DNA of 64,000 nucleotides, from the NCBI RefSeq assembly GCF_012641395.1, contig NZ_JABAIH010000002.1, positions 248,001-312,000 of the forward strand. Reading direction: 5' to 3'. This DNA is from Rhizobium sp. P32RR-XVIII (GTDB lineage Bacteria; Pseudomonadota; Alphaproteobacteria; Rhizobiales; Rhizobiaceae). Position numbers and translations under genes: made by a program. The notes under the pieces are model-generated. The model did not search any database, was not told the DNA's origin, and was given only the letters and a program-made list of their open reading frames with translations. This document shows, in pieces, positions 35,346-44,762 of the stretch (the stretch's first letter is position 1; the number at the start of each line of letters is the position of its first letter).

Positions 35346-36098
35346 ATGGCGACGGCAAGAGCAACTCACGCATACAAGACTCCGTGCGAGCTGTGTCCCT
35401 TGCGGCCGCTGCCGCATTTCAGGGACTTTACCCGCGACGAGCTGGAGTTCGTTTCGTGGTTCAAGAAGGGTGAGCTCGCTGTAGATGCCGGGGCAACGGT
35501 CCTGGTCGAAGGCGCTCACAGCGCACATCTTTACACCGTCCTTGCCGGCTGGGGATTTCGCTACAAGTCACTCGAAGACGGCCGCCGCCAGATCCTGAAC
35601 TACGTCATGCCCGGCGATCTGATCGGCCTGCAGGGCACGATTGTCGGTGAAATGCAGCATTCCGTCGAAACATTGTCTCCGGTCGTGCTCTGCGTTTTCG
35701 AGCGCGACGAGCTGATGACGCTTTATAACAAGCACCCCTCGCTGGCTTTGGATATCACCTGGATCGCGGCACAGGAGGAGCGGATGCTGGACGAGCACCT
35801 TTTGAGTATTGGACGGCGCAATGCGTTGGAGCGGGCAGCTTATCTGATCGCCTTCCTTTTCGAGCGCGGCAAACGACTTGATCTTTTCAATGACCGAAAG
35901 TTCATTCCGGTTACCCAACAGCATATCGCAGATACGCTGGGTCTTTCGATCGTCCACACAAACAAGACGTTGAAGAAATTGGCGGAACGAAAGCTGATCC
36001 GTTGGCAGGAGCGTGGCTGCGAAGTGCTGGACGGCGAGGGATTGAAAGAAGTTGCCGGCTGGGAGGGGCTTGGCGAAACCAAGCGGCCTCTCATATAA
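35346..36098 (+). CDS. Crp/Fnr family transcriptional regulator
   Basis: A 250-residue cNMP-binding-fold regulator. An N-terminal CELCPLRPLP gives two cysteines only, not the full Fnr iron-sulfur set, so oxygen sensing by a 4Fe-4S cluster is doubtful. The beta-roll spans ~30-130, a long dimer helix ~130-165, and a winged helix-turn-helix 175-240 with TQQHIADTLGLSIVHTNKTLK as recognition region. It is preceded by a hairpin at 35250-35266 (ttccgcc/ggcggaa), a possible autoregulatory site. Ligand and targets are unknown. Confidence 0.9.
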   Translation: MATARATHAYKTPCELCPLRPLPHFRDFTRDELEFVSWFKKGELAVDAGATVLVEGAHSAHLYTVLAGWGFRYKSLEDGRRQILNYVMPGDLIGLQGTIVGEMQHSVETLSPVVLCVFERDELMTLYNKHPSLALDITWIAAQEERMLDEHLLSIGRRNALERAAYLIAFLFERGKRLDLFNDRKFIPVTQQHIADTLGLSIVHTNKTLKKLAERKLIRWQERGCEVLDGEGLKEVAGWEGLGETKRPLI

Positions 36099-36099
36099 T

Positions 36100-36121
36100 A
36101 TGGCGGAGCCATGTCTTTTTT
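36100..36121 (+). terminator. Weak terminator after the Crp/Fnr gene
   Basis: atggc - gga - gccat is a short 5-bp stem followed by gtctttttt, immediately after the regulator stop. The stem is marginal but the T-run is good. The rest of the 231-base gap up to 36330 shows no gene or clear motif. Confidence 0.4.
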
Positions 36122-36329
36122 AAATGCAAACCGTTTGGACAGACAATAAGGTCACTGATGTCACTTTTATCCCGTTTGCTTGCTGTCAACCAAATCGGAC
36201 GAGCGGCTATTCTGTCCCGGAGGCGGAGCTATGGCCGGGCAACTCAGTTACATGGGCACCAGAGGTAAAGATGCGGGTTAGACAGGGGGCGTGCGCCACA
36301 GATGGCGTTCGGCTAGGGGCGTGGAGATC

Positions 36330-36707
36330 ATGAGCGCAAGCCGTGTTCTGGTCCTTGAGGACAATCTCATCATTGCGATGGAAGTCGAAGACATGCTTCG
36401 CGTCGTTGGCGTGGAGACGGTCGACATTGCCAACAGCCTCGATCAGGCGATGGATGCAGTCAAAGTGGAGCGCTATGATTTCGCGCTGCTCGACGTCAAT
36501 CTCGGTGAGGCGATGAGCTTCGGCTTTGCGCGGCATTTGAAGGAAGCCGGCATTCCCTTCGGCTTCGTCAGCGGTTATTCCGACACGCAGGATTTCCCGC
36601 CGGATCTTCAGCATGTCCCGCTTCTCGTAAAGCCGTTCGATGAAGGCGCGATGCGGGAATTCCTGAAGAAGCTGCTTCCGACAGCCGAACTCGACCCAGC
36701 GTCATGA
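36330..36707 (+). CDS. Single-domain response regulator (receiver only)
   Basis: A 125-residue REC-domain protein without output domain. The acidic pocket is VLEDN (~10), the phosphoacceptor Asp is in ALLDVNLG (~53), and the Lys is in LVKPFDEG (~105). The start ATG at 36330 is preceded by gtggag. The family includes phosphorelay intermediates and stress regulators of rhizobia; no histidine kinase is nearby. It lies 55 bases before recO. Confidence 0.88.
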   Translation: MSASRVLVLEDNLIIAMEVEDMLRVVGVETVDIANSLDQAMDAVKVERYDFALLDVNLGEAMSFGFARHLKEAGIPFGFVSGYSDTQDFPPDLQHVPLLVKPFDEGAMREFLKKLLPTAELDPAS

Positions 36708-36762
36708 CATAAGAGTTGCCTTGCTTTAGGATCGATTCCTGAGGCTCAAGGTACGTTCGACG

Positions 36763-37530
36763 ATGCAGTGGCAGGATCATGCAATCATTATTGGCGTCAA
36801 GCGCCATGGCGAGACCAGCGTCATCGCCGAGGTGATGACGCGTGACCGCGGGCGTCATCTCGGCCTCGTCCGCTCCGGCCGTTCGCGCGCGATGCAACCG
36901 GTGCTTCAGCCCGGCAACGAGGTGGATGTGATCTGGCGCGCGCGTCTCCACGAGCATCTCGGGGAATTCCGCATCGAGCCGCTGCAACTGCGGGCTGCCC
37001 GGCTGATGGAGACGGCCACGGCCGTCTATGGCGTGCAGGCGATGGGTGCGCTTTTGCGGCTTCTGCCGGAGCGCGACCCGCATCCGCATCTTTACGATGC
37101 TCTCGAAGTCATCCTCGATAATCTCCACAATCCCGCCGACGCCGGCGAACTCTTCGTCCGCTTCGAGCTTTCCGTCCTGAACGATCTCGGCTTTGGTCTT
37201 GACCTTGCCGAATGCGCCGCAACCGGTGCGAGGACCGATCTTGCCTATGTCTCGCCGAAATCCGGCCGCGCCGTCAGCCGTGCTGCCGGTGCCCCTTGGG
37301 CGGACAAGATGTTCGTCCTTCCCGAATTTCTCCTGCCCGAGGGTAACCATGCCGCGGATTTCGATAGTCTGAGCGCGGCCTTTCGCCTGACCGGCTTCTT
37401 CCTGCATCGTCACGTCTATGAACCGCGCGGCATCGACACCGCCGCCGCCCGGGACGGATTCATTCAGGCTGCTCTGAAGGCACTTGATCCGTCAGTCAAG
37501 GTCATTCCCGCGGCACCCCTCGCAGGTTAG
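36763..37530 (+). CDS. recO: DNA repair protein RecO
   Basis: A 255-residue recombination mediator that loads RecA in the RecFOR pathway. The N-terminal OB fold begins [17 protein letters not shown], with [13 protein letters not shown], followed by the helical C-terminal domain. The family C-terminal zinc cysteines are not obvious here, as is common in rhizobia. Its 3' end overlaps the convergent MOSC gene by four bases. Confidence 0.93.
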   Translation: MQWQDHAIIIGVKRHGETSVIAEVMTRDRGRHLGLVRSGRSRAMQPVLQPGNEVDVIWRARLHEHLGEFRIEPLQLRAARLMETATAVYGVQAMGALLRLLPERDPHPHLYDALEVILDNLHNPADAGELFVRFELSVLNDLGFGLDLAECAATGARTDLAYVSPKSGRAVSRAAGAPWADKMFVLPEFLLPEGNHAADFDSLSAAFRLTGFFLHRHVYEPRGIDTAAARDGFIQAALKALDPSVKVIPAAPLAG

Positions 37531-38381
37531 CCCGCGCGCACCTTGAAGGCCCAGCCCTCCGGCCGTTCCTCGAGGACGGTGATAGCGTCGCCGATCGCGA
37601 TCCGGCCGGTGCTGCGCGGTACAGCGTTCCAGCCGAAAATCGGCCCGGGCACGCGGCGGTCCGCCGACATGCGGATGCGGCCCATGGCCGGCATCGGGTT
37701 CGGAACGTCGCGCGATCCGGTCATCTGATCCTGTGTGGTCATGATGCAGCGGGCGCAGGGCTTTACGAGATCGAAGCGGATGCCGCCGATTTCGATCGCC
37801 GCCCAGCGGTCCTCCGGCCAGGCTTCATCCGTATCAATGACGATGTTCGGCCGGAAGCGCTCCATGCCGACGCTGCCTTCGCCATTCGCGGCCAGGTTAG
37901 CATTGAGCGCCTTCAGCGAGCCGGTCGTGGTCACAAGGATCTGATAGCCATCGGCGAAGGTCACAGGCGTCTCTCCGCCTGCCCACTCGGCATTAGCGAT
38001 GCGTTGCGCCCGATCGTCGAAGAAGACCAGCTTTACCTCGCGCCCGAGCCACTCGGAAAGCCGCGCATTGCTTTCGTCGTCGGCAACCGCGGCATTTACC
38101 AGCGACTTCCAGATGACCACATCCATCCGGCTGTCCGGCTGCGGCAAGCGTACTGCAATATCCGGCTTTCCGGCCATCATCAGCCGGAAAGCGCGGGGCT
38201 CCGGCCGGACTTCGATCCGGGCGAGCGCCGGCATTTCGCGCTGCGTGATGAAATGACCGTCAGGATCCGTCACCATCGCCCGCCGGTCGCCGGGCAAGCC
38301 GAAGGCGTCGACCGACGAGAAAGGAAGCGCGATGCCGCGGGCGCTCTTGAGCGGATAGATAAAAAGATTGCTGACCCGCAT
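37527..38381 (-). CDS. MOSC domain protein (YcbX-like)
   Basis: A 284-residue protein with an N-terminal beta-barrel MOSC_N domain ([16 protein letters not shown]) and a C-terminal MOSC domain carrying the conserved Cys in [17 protein letters not shown] proteins bind or transfer sulfur to molybdenum cofactor and reduce N-hydroxylated bases in partnership with flavoproteins. It has no ferredoxin domain. It is convergent with recO, and an HD-domain gene lies 10 bases upstream on the same strand. Confidence 0.9.
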   Translation of the reverse strand: MRVSNLFIYPLKSARGIALPFSSVDAFGLPGDRRAMVTDPDGHFITQREMPALARIEVRPEPRAFRLMMAGKPDIAVRLPQPDSRMDVVIWKSLVNAAVADDESNARLSEWLGREVKLVFFDDRAQRIANAEWAGGETPVTFADGYQILVTTTGSLKALNANLAANGEGSVGMERFRPNIVIDTDEAWPEDRWAAIEIGGIRFDLVKPCARCIMTTQDQMTGSRDVPNPMPAMGRIRMSADRRVPGPIFGWNAVPRSTGRIAIGDAITVLEERPEGWAFKVRAG

Positions 38382-38390
38382 TCCGTTCTC

Positions 38391-39074
38391 CTAGATCTCG
38401 TCCATGAATGCCGCGAGGAAGTCGCGCAGACGTTTGTCGCGTTCGGCGGCAAGTTTGCGCCCCGCCGCCGTCTGAAATCCGTCGGCAAGCTTGAACAGCT
38501 TTGTCTGGAAATGGTCAATGACATAGCGCCGATCGTCGAGCGTGCGGTTCTCGGCCGCCGGATCGAATGGATCATAGAGGCCCGAACCCATACGTCCGCC
38601 GATATAGAAGCAGCGCGCCGCTCCCATCATGCCGATCGCATCAAGCCGATCGGCATCCTGCAAAATCCTCGCTTCCACCGTTTCCGGCGCGATGTTGGCG
38701 GAAAAGCTGTGGGCGGTGATCGCATGCGCCACACTCGCAATCGCATCCGCCGCCCAGCCGAGCGCCTGCAGAATGCCGGACGCCTTCTCCGCCGCGAGCG
38801 CCGAAGCCTTGGAGCGCAGCGGCGAGCTTTTTTCGACCGCAACGCAATCATGGAGAAGGACGGCTGCCGCCAGTATCTTGCCGTTGCCGCCTTCGTCTGC
38901 ATGGATGCGCATCGCGTTTTTGAAGACGCGCAGGATATGCGCCAGATCGTGCGATCCGTCATCGCCTTCGGCGGCATGCGGAACGAGGTCAGCTGCGAGG
39001 CTTTCGAAAGGGAAAAAGGCCTTGGCTTCGAACATGCGGATCACCGAACTTTGGAAGAGCTGAGGCTTCCGCAT
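38391..39074 (-). CDS. HD domain phosphohydrolase
   Basis: A 227-residue HD-superfamily protein. The metal motif is LLHDCV (~83), with a preceding conserved His in RIHADEGG and later DADRLDAIGM, the YedJ-like arrangement. The probable substrate is a nucleotide or phosphoester. An internal ATG 13 codons in (MFEAKAFF) is an alternative start. It is probably cotranscribed with the MOSC gene. The 293-base gap to 39368 holds no gene. Confidence 0.85.
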   Translation of the reverse strand: MRKPQLFQSSVIRMFEAKAFFPFESLAADLVPHAAEGDDGSHDLAHILRVFKNAMRIHADEGGNGKILAAAVLLHDCVAVEKSSPLRSKASALAAEKASGILQALGWAADAIASVAHAITAHSFSANIAPETVEARILQDADRLDAIGMMGAARCFYIGGRMGSGLYDPFDPAAENRTLDDRRYVIDHFQTKLFKLADGFQTAAGRKLAAERDKRLRDFLAAFMDEI

Positions 39075-39367
39075 AATGCTTCAAGACCCGAGTCGCAATG
39101 AAGCTCTCAGCTCGCTTTCGTCAAAATCTCGGAGCGGGATGTTGAAGGCAACGGCGGCGCCCGAGCCTGCTGACCTGCCCTGCCGGGGCAGTCAAAACGT
39201 CGGTGGAGGGCCTCGCTTAAAGACTTTGTCAATCTTGATTAATAGGAAGTTAACAGCTTATTGACCCGACTCGCAAATCGGTCTATCCACCGAGTCAGTT
39301 TTGATCGTCCCACATTGTATTGCGTACAAACATCACCGGAAAAAAGAGGCGGTGAAAGGAGGTTTGT

Positions 39368-39691
39368 ATGACGCATATTTCACCTGTTTCAGAAACGTCC
39401 TATGCCTATTTGGCAACTCTCTCGCGGTTAGACACCAACGGCGACGGCGTATTGAGTCGCGGAGAGCGCGCAGCTGAAGAAAAGCCCGGTATTCTAAAGC
39501 GGCTTAGCGATGATGATACGGCGCGCCAGTCCCGTTCCACGGCCACGAGCGACGTTCTCGCGCTTATGATGAACCTTGGCCAGGTTAGTTCGTCTGATGA
39601 GAGCTCCCCGGTTGGGGCGAGTGATCGCGCCTCCGAACTCTACCGTCGGACTTACGGTCAGTACGACCCCGATGTGGGGTACTGGGCCTAA
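39368..39691 (+). CDS. EF-hand motif small protein
   Basis: A 107-residue protein with a single canonical EF-hand calcium loop, DTNGDGVLSRGE (~22-33). No signal peptide or membrane segment is seen, and the C-terminus is aromatic (YGQYDPDVGYWA). The start follows a very strong Shine-Dalgarno, gaaaggagg, and a strong terminator follows, so it is a monocistronic, probably well-expressed gene. Calcium binding is inferred from the loop alone; I do not recognise a named family. Confidence 0.8.
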   Translation: MTHISPVSETSYAYLATLSRLDTNGDGVLSRGERAAEEKPGILKRLSDDDTARQSRSTATSDVLALMMNLGQVSSSDESSPVGASDRASELYRRTYGQYDPDVGYWA

Positions 39692-39704
39692 TCTAAAGCG
39701 ATCG

Positions 39705-39733
39705 AAAAAGTCGGCCCTTCCGCCGACTTTTTT
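39705..39733 (+). terminator. Rho-independent terminator of the EF-hand gene
   Basis: aaaaagtcggc - ccttcc - gccgacttttt, an 11-bp stem running into a T-run, starts 14 bases after the stop codon. Confidence 0.9.
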
Positions 39734-39811
39734 GTTTCTATGGCTTGAAGCAGGAACACCTTTCTCAACAGGGCGTTGAAAAACAACAGTCACAAATGGA
39801 AGGAAATCCCG

Positions 39812-40327
39812 ATGGCCAGGATCATGAGAATCGCAGCACTCATTCTTGCCGCTACGGCTTCGACCGCTGTTGCGCAGGACAAGCAGACGGCGACGGCGGA
39901 CTTCGTCGGTGAGGACGGCAAGGAAAATGGCCGTGCGACGCTGACGGCTGCCGCCAACGGCGGGGTGCTGATCGAACTCGAGGTTTCCGGTCTTCCGGCA
40001 AACAGATGGGTGGCTTTCCACGTTCACGAAATCGGCAAATGCGATGCGGCGACGCACCATGACTCTGCCGGCGGCCATTTCAATCCCACGAAAGCCGAGC
40101 ATGGCGTGCTGAGTGCCAAGGGTCCCCACGCCGGCGACATGCCGAACCAGTATGTAGGCCAGGATGGCATCTTGCGCGCTCAGGTGTTCGACAGCATGGT
40201 AACACTCGACGGCAAGGAGGATGGCATTCGCGGCCGCGCGCTGCTGATCCATGCCAATTCGGATGATTATCGCAGCCAGCCGTCCGGCGATGCCGGCGCA
40301 AGGCTCGCCTGCGCCGTCATCAAATGA
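39812..40327 (+). CDS. sodC: Periplasmic Cu-Zn superoxide dismutase
   Basis: A 171-residue enzyme that dismutates superoxide in the periplasm. The signal peptide is MARIMRIAALILAATASTA with cleavage near VAQ. Metal ligands lie in FHVHEIGKC, THHDSAGGHFNP and the later LIHANSDD, and the disulfide is formed by Cys in IGKC and ARLACAV. The ATG at 39812 follows ggaagga; the frame extends upstream by 12 codons without a signal peptide. Confidence 0.95.
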   Translation: MARIMRIAALILAATASTAVAQDKQTATADFVGEDGKENGRATLTAAANGGVLIELEVSGLPANRWVAFHVHEIGKCDAATHHDSAGGHFNPTKAEHGVLSAKGPHAGDMPNQYVGQDGILRAQVFDSMVTLDGKEDGIRGRALLIHANSDDYRSQPSGDAGARLACAVIK

Positions 40328-40356
40328 GGTGATCCTGAAGCCGCTAGCCGCCTTCT

Positions 40357-40932
40357 TCAACTGTAGTAGAAGCGCTCTGCGTACCAGTCCGTGGAAGCCA
40401 TGGGCTTTTCGCGTGCGACCCAGCGGGCGATATCGCTTTCCTCCAGCAGGCTCGCCGTCACCTGATCTTCCAGTCCGACGAAGATCAGATTGGTATTTTC
40501 CCTTAGCCGGGGATCGCTGGTGAAGCCCATCCGGCTGTCGTTTGCGCTGTGAAGCAGGTCCATCCGGATATAAAGGAACTCCGGCTCATAGGTCATCTCG
40601 CTTTCCTCGTTGAAGGCGTGGGCGACCTCGATGACCGACTTCTCGGGACCGCTATAGACCGTGATCGCCTCGTTCAGTCCGAAAGTCGCTCCGTAAAGGG
40701 TAACGGAGCGGACGGGAATGACGCTGACATCGCCCGTTACCAGGTCCATCTGTTGCCCGGAGAAGCCGATTGCCTGACCATCGAGTGCGCCTCGGAAGAA
40801 ATAGGAAAAACGGCCGCGCGTCAGATAGATCGCTTGCCACCGGAACCGCACGTATTCATCCGAATGTCCGGTCAACCCTTTCAGGGTGTGCAGGCACTGC
40901 AGAAACGTATCGCGATAGTCCGGTAACGGCAT
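40357..40932 (-). CDS. Conserved hypothetical protein, 191 aa
   Basis: An acidic soluble protein without signal or membrane segment. It starts MPLPDYRDTFLQCLHTL behind a ggag site. The middle has beta-rich segments (FRWQAIYLTRGRFSYFF, then VIPVRSVTLYGATFG). I do not recognise a family. It is convergent with sodC and lies 62 bases downstream of no obvious partner. Codon pattern and frame length support it as real. Confidence 0.75.
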   Translation of the reverse strand: MPLPDYRDTFLQCLHTLKGLTGHSDEYVRFRWQAIYLTRGRFSYFFRGALDGQAIGFSGQQMDLVTGDVSVIPVRSVTLYGATFGLNEAITVYSGPEKSVIEVAHAFNEESEMTYEPEFLYIRMDLLHSANDSRMGFTSDPRLRENTNLIFVGLEDQVTASLLEESDIARWVAREKPMASTDWYAERFYYS

Positions 40933-40994
40933 CGGTTATCTCCTTGGGAGGTTAACCGATGGAGACTCAAAACGTTCCGCTGCTGGATCACTAC

Positions 40995-41894
40995 CTAGCG
41001 GCGGGTTATTCGTTTTGCGGTTGCTCCTTCTTGAGCTGTCATATCGGCGTCGGTCGGCGGCAATCCGGCTTGCTCTGCGTCGCCGGACAAGGGATTGAGA
41101 TGCCCGGTCTGGTCGATCGCGAGTTTGAGGCGCTTGACCATATCGCGGCTCACGCTCCACCAGTCGCCGGTCTTCGTCCAGTAGCGAAGTGCGAGGCTGA
41201 TCGTCGTGCCGTCTATGCCGTCGATGAACACCGCCGGGCTCGGCGTTTCGAGAACGCGCTGATCCGCTTTGGCGAAGCCGACCAGTCTTTCCATGGCGAC
41301 GTCGATATCCTCGTCATAGGCGAGGGCGACTTTCAACTCGTCCCGGCGCGTCGGTTCCCGGCTATAATTGGTAATCGGCGTGTTCCAGAGCGTCGAATTC
41401 GGCGCCATGCGGTAGAGCCCGTCGCTGGTCTTCAGTTCCGTGGCGAAGAGGCCGATTTCAAGCACGGTGCCCGAGACAGTGCTCGTTTCGATGCATTCCC
41501 CGACAACGAACGGGCGCAGGATAAGCAGCATGATTCCGGCGGCGATGTTCTGCAGCGTTCCCTGCAGTGCCAGGCCAATCGCCAGACCGGCGGCACCGAG
41601 AGCAGCGATGATCGAAGCGGTCTGCACGCCGAACTGGCCGAGGACGGTGACAAAAACCAAAATCAGCAGCGCATAGCGCAGCACGTTCGCAAAGAAACGT
41701 GCCAGCGTTTGATCGATGCCGCGCACCCGCGAAATGCCTTCGAAGGCCCAGCGGCTCAATAAGCCCGCCAGGATCCAGCCGCCCACCAACAGTATGATCG
41801 CCCCGAGGATCGCGAACGAGTATTGGACGGCGAGTGCGCTTGCTTGGCTGAGCGCCGTGCGGGTTGCCACGATGGCGTCTGTTGCCTGTTCCAT
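40995..41894 (-). CDS. Small-conductance mechanosensitive channel (MscS family)
   Basis: A 299-residue inner-membrane channel that opens under membrane tension and releases osmolytes. Three N-terminal spans are present; the third, pore-lining one is GLAIGLALQGTLQNIAAG with Gly/Ala packing and the following Gln-Asn kink. A beta domain with PFVVGECIE and a C-terminal alpha/beta domain follow. No extra N-terminal periplasmic domain is present, so it resembles minimal MscS rather than MscK types. Confidence 0.93.
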   Translation of the reverse strand: MEQATDAIVATRTALSQASALAVQYSFAILGAIILLVGGWILAGLLSRWAFEGISRVRGIDQTLARFFANVLRYALLILVFVTVLGQFGVQTASIIAALGAAGLAIGLALQGTLQNIAAGIMLLILRPFVVGECIETSTVSGTVLEIGLFATELKTSDGLYRMAPNSTLWNTPITNYSREPTRRDELKVALAYDEDIDVAMERLVGFAKADQRVLETPSPAVFIDGIDGTTISLALRYWTKTGDWWSVSRDMVKRLKLAIDQTGHLNPLSGDAEQAGLPPTDADMTAQEGATAKRITRR

Positions 41895-41961
41895 GCTGTC
41901 TGCCGATGCCCCTGTTTGGTCGCGATTTGGTAGGCTCTAGATGGAGCGGGCCGCAGGACCG

Positions 41962-42492
41962 TCAACCGGCGAGTTCGGCAGCGATCGGAAGCACGAACGG
42001 CGCATTGCCGTCGGCATCCGCGCCGCGCCCGATCGCTTTGACGGCTCCCACCAAACGGCCTTTTCTTTGAAGCAGCGCATCGCCGATCTCAACGATACGA
42101 GCATTGGGCGTGGCATAGGGCGAGGCGCTGCGCAGGCGTTTCACCAGCGCCGTCTCATCCTGGTCGGGGACGAGTGAAAGAGCGGCGATCAAGGCGGCTG
42201 CCGGCGAACGGGAAACGCCCATCCAGCAGTGGATAAGCAGAGGCGAGCGCTGATCCCACGCGGCGGCAAAATCGATCAGCTGGCGCACATGCGTTTCCTC
42301 GGGCGCGACGAGATTTCCCGTTCCCTTGAAGGCGATATCGTTCATGTGCAGCAGGAGATGGCGGTCGGCGGCGATCACCGCGGGCCGGTGGAAGGCCTGT
42401 TCCTTCGCCATGAGGCTGATCATTTCCCGCGCACCGTTGCGCACAGCCATTTCTGCGATCCGGGAAAGCGGCGAAACGATGATCCGCGTCAT
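41962..42492 (-). CDS. Tyrosine/dual-specificity phosphatase-like protein
   Basis: A 176-residue protein with the Cys-x5-Arg phosphatase loop, HCWMGVSRSPAA (~90-100), and an upstream Asp that can act as general acid. The overall size is that of compact DSP/PTP proteins. Its start overlaps the stop of the HD hydrolase gene upstream (ATGA), so both are translated from one message. Confidence 0.85.
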   Translation of the reverse strand: MTRIIVSPLSRIAEMAVRNGAREMISLMAKEQAFHRPAVIAADRHLLLHMNDIAFKGTGNLVAPEETHVRQLIDFAAAWDQRSPLLIHCWMGVSRSPAAALIAALSLVPDQDETALVKRLRSASPYATPNARIVEIGDALLQRKGRLVGAVKAIGRGADADGNAPFVLPIAAELAG

Positions 42493-43094
42493 GGTTTCGT
42501 GCCCTTGCGCATCGTCTCGATCGCTTCGAAGCGCTCGCTGTAGAGCCGTTGCGCCTCAAGCGCCGGCAGCGGATCGATCATCAGCATGTCCTTGCTGATG
42601 CCGCGCGGCTGGCCGAAGAACTTCTGCGCTTCAGCAGGCGTGAACCCGGCAAGGCAGGTCGCCTCGAAATAGGCCGCGATCGTGTCAGCCTTCTTGATGT
42701 TGTCCTTGAGCTCCCGCGATGGATGCGGCTGAAGGCCGAAACGCAGGTGGATTGCGGCCTCGAGCCGCTTCTCGACGGTCTTGTAGCCGCCACCGACGAC
42801 CGCTTTGAAAGGCGAGATCATATCGCCGATCACGTATTCGGGCGCATCGTGCAGCAGAGCCATCATGCAATCATCCGGGGTTGCGTCGTTGAAGCGCCGG
42901 AAGATCTCCTCGACGACGATACAATGCTGGGCAACGGAAAAGGCGTGGTTCCCGGACGTCTGGCCATTCCAGCGTGCGACACGCGCGAGCCCATGGGCGA
43001 TATCGCTGAGTTCCACGTCGAGCGGTGAGGGGTCGAGCAGATCCAGGCGCCGGCCGGAAATCATGCGCTGCCATGCACGCGGCGCCTTTGTCAC
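42489..43094 (-). CDS. HD family hydrolase (YfbR/5'-nucleotidase-like)
   Basis: A 201-residue HD-domain phosphohydrolase. It has His in NHAFSVAQHC (~47), the HD pair in LLHDAPEYVIGDM (~80) and later Asp in KKADTIAAY, the pattern of YfbR-like 5'-deoxynucleotidases. It overlaps ygfZ upstream and the phosphatase gene downstream by four bases each. Confidence 0.87.
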   Translation of the reverse strand: MTKAPRAWQRMISGRRLDLLDPSPLDVELSDIAHGLARVARWNGQTSGNHAFSVAQHCIVVEEIFRRFNDATPDDCMMALLHDAPEYVIGDMISPFKAVVGGGYKTVEKRLEAAIHLRFGLQPHPSRELKDNIKKADTIAAYFEATCLAGFTPAEAQKFFGQPRGISKDMLMIDPLPALEAQRLYSERFEAIETMRKGTKP

Positions 43095-43930
43095 GCGCTC
43101 GCCTCGTCGGCCCCGGCCGGGAAGGCGAGGCCGGACCAGGGCGGCAGCGCCAGAGAAACGGGGGTTTCACCTGCCAGCAGCGGCGTGCCGGTTGCGAGGG
43201 CCTCTCCCACGCGATCGATACGGACGATCGCCAGGCCCTTGTTGCCGACGACGGAGCCCAAAGCGCCGACCGGCTTTCCGGCAGCGGTGATTTCGGTTCC
43301 CGAGGCCGGAAGGTCGGTGTCCGCTTTGACGGATACGACACGCCGGCGCGCCGTGCCGCGATGCTGCATGCGGGAAACCACTTCCTGGCCGACATAGCAT
43401 CCCTTCTTGAAGGAAAGCCCGCCGTTCAGATCCATCAGCACGTCATGCGGAAATGCGTCCTGCAGCGCGAAATCCGCGCCGGAGGTGACGACGCCGTGCT
43501 CGGCGCGTAGAGCATCGTAGAGCGTTGCATTCGCCGAACCCTGATTGCCGCTGCGGCGTAGAAGAGTCACCCCGGCTTTCGCAAAGCGGGTGTCGGTCAC
43601 GCCTTCGGCAGCGTCCTCGCCCCAGGAGACCGTAACGCCTTGCTCTTCGACCGGCGCAAGAAGAACGGCAGCGCGAAGCTTGTACATGGTCAGCCGCTTC
43701 AACAGCGCATCCCGTTGCCCGGCATCGGTTTCGATAAGGAAATCAGCACCATCGCGCCAGATAATGAAGTCAAACAGGATCTTGCCCTGCGGCGTCAGCA
43801 GCGCGCCGGGCCGCGCTTCATTGCCGGCAAGGGAGACAATATCCGTCGTGATGAGATTCTGCAGGAAGGATTCGGCATCAGTCCCGCTGACGCGGATGAG
43901 CGCGCGATCGTTCAGAAATACGGCTGGCAT
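43091..43930 (-). CDS. ygfZ: tRNA-modifying/folate-binding protein YgfZ (GcvT-like)
   Basis: A 279-residue folate-dependent protein for Fe-S cluster enzyme maintenance. The diagnostic motif KGCYVGQEVVSRMQHRG (~195-211) is present with its reactive Cys. The open frame runs 48 codons upstream, but the ATG at 43930 (MPAVFLNDRAL) fits family starts. It leads a three-gene overlapping set with the HD hydrolase and phosphatase genes. Confidence 0.93.
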   Translation of the reverse strand: MPAVFLNDRALIRVSGTDAESFLQNLITTDIVSLAGNEARPGALLTPQGKILFDFIIWRDGADFLIETDAGQRDALLKRLTMYKLRAAVLLAPVEEQGVTVSWGEDAAEGVTDTRFAKAGVTLLRRSGNQGSANATLYDALRAEHGVVTSGADFALQDAFPHDVLMDLNGGLSFKKGCYVGQEVVSRMQHRGTARRRVVSVKADTDLPASGTEITAAGKPVGALGSVVGNKGLAIVRIDRVGEALATGTPLLAGETPVSLALPPWSGLAFPAGADEASA

Positions 43931-44003
43931 GGCGAAAACCTGTCGCGTTCGTTTATCGCTCAGAAGTAAGTCTTCGGTGCGCCCGCTGCAAGCGGTAGTG
44001 AGC

Positions 44004-44753
44004 CTAGTCTCCGGCCGTGAAAAACTTCCACTTGCCGTCCGGCGTGATACCGAGACGATAGAAGTTGTAGCCACCGAATTCCTGCATGTCGGAGAGGTCG
44101 CCCGCGGTAACGATGCGCAGCAGCTCGACGCGCTCCGGCGGCGTCAACGCCTTCAGGTCCTTCTCGGCAAAATAGGGCCAGACATACATTTCTTCCGGAG
44201 TGCCTGCGCCCACATGCACGAAGCCGGTCGAGATTATGTCGAGCATGATCGCGAGAATCTCGTCGCCCTCAGGATCGCCGGAAAGGTCTTTGAGCGCCCC
44301 GATCGGATCGTCTGTCGGCTCACCCACCGTCACTTGCGTCTGGTCAGCACCGGTGCCCATGAGCGGCCGCAGGCGTTCCAAGTCACCGGATGCTGCCGCT
44401 TCCACGATCTGCTCGCGCATGCGGCGCACCGGCTCCGGTGCCTTGCTGATGTCGTAGATAACTTCAACCGGCTTGGAATCGTCGCTCGCGCCCGGCGTCT
44501 TGTCGGCGCTTTGGCCGCTATCCTGGCTCACAAGCGGATCCGGCATGGGGACGCCAGGTGAAGTTCCAGGCGGCGTCTGGGTCTGCTGGGCATTCTGCTG
44601 GTCGGTCGCCTGCGGATCGGGCTGGCCCGGAATCTTTTGCAGTTCCGAAAGTGCATTTGCCGAAGGAGCCGCCAGAACACTGGCGCCGAGGCAAACAGCG
44701 AGCAGAAGCGGCGCGATCGAACGTCGCGAGACGGTTTCCTTAGCGGTGTGCAT
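44004..44753 (-). CDS. Putative exported protein, 249 aa
   Basis: It begins MHTAKETVSRRSIAPLLLAV and has a signal peptide with cleavage near SANA. A Pro/Gln/Asp-rich linker (~40-95) precedes a globular domain containing EQIVEAAASGDLERLRPLMG, which looks like a helical pair, and EMYVWPYFAEKDL. The C-terminus is GKWKFFTAGD. A rhizobial periplasmic protein of unknown role; no named family recognised. It lies nine bases downstream of the small gene at 44763, probably in one operon. Confidence 0.8.
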   Translation of the reverse strand: MHTAKETVSRRSIAPLLLAVCLGASVLAAPSANALSELQKIPGQPDPQATDQQNAQQTQTPPGTSPGVPMPDPLVSQDSGQSADKTPGASDDSKPVEVIYDISKAPEPVRRMREQIVEAAASGDLERLRPLMGTGADQTQVTVGEPTDDPIGALKDLSGDPEGDEILAIMLDIISTGFVHVGAGTPEEMYVWPYFAEKDLKALTPPERVELLRIVTAGDLSDMQEFGGYNFYRLGITPDGKWKFFTAGD

Positions 44754-44762
44754 AAAAACCCC

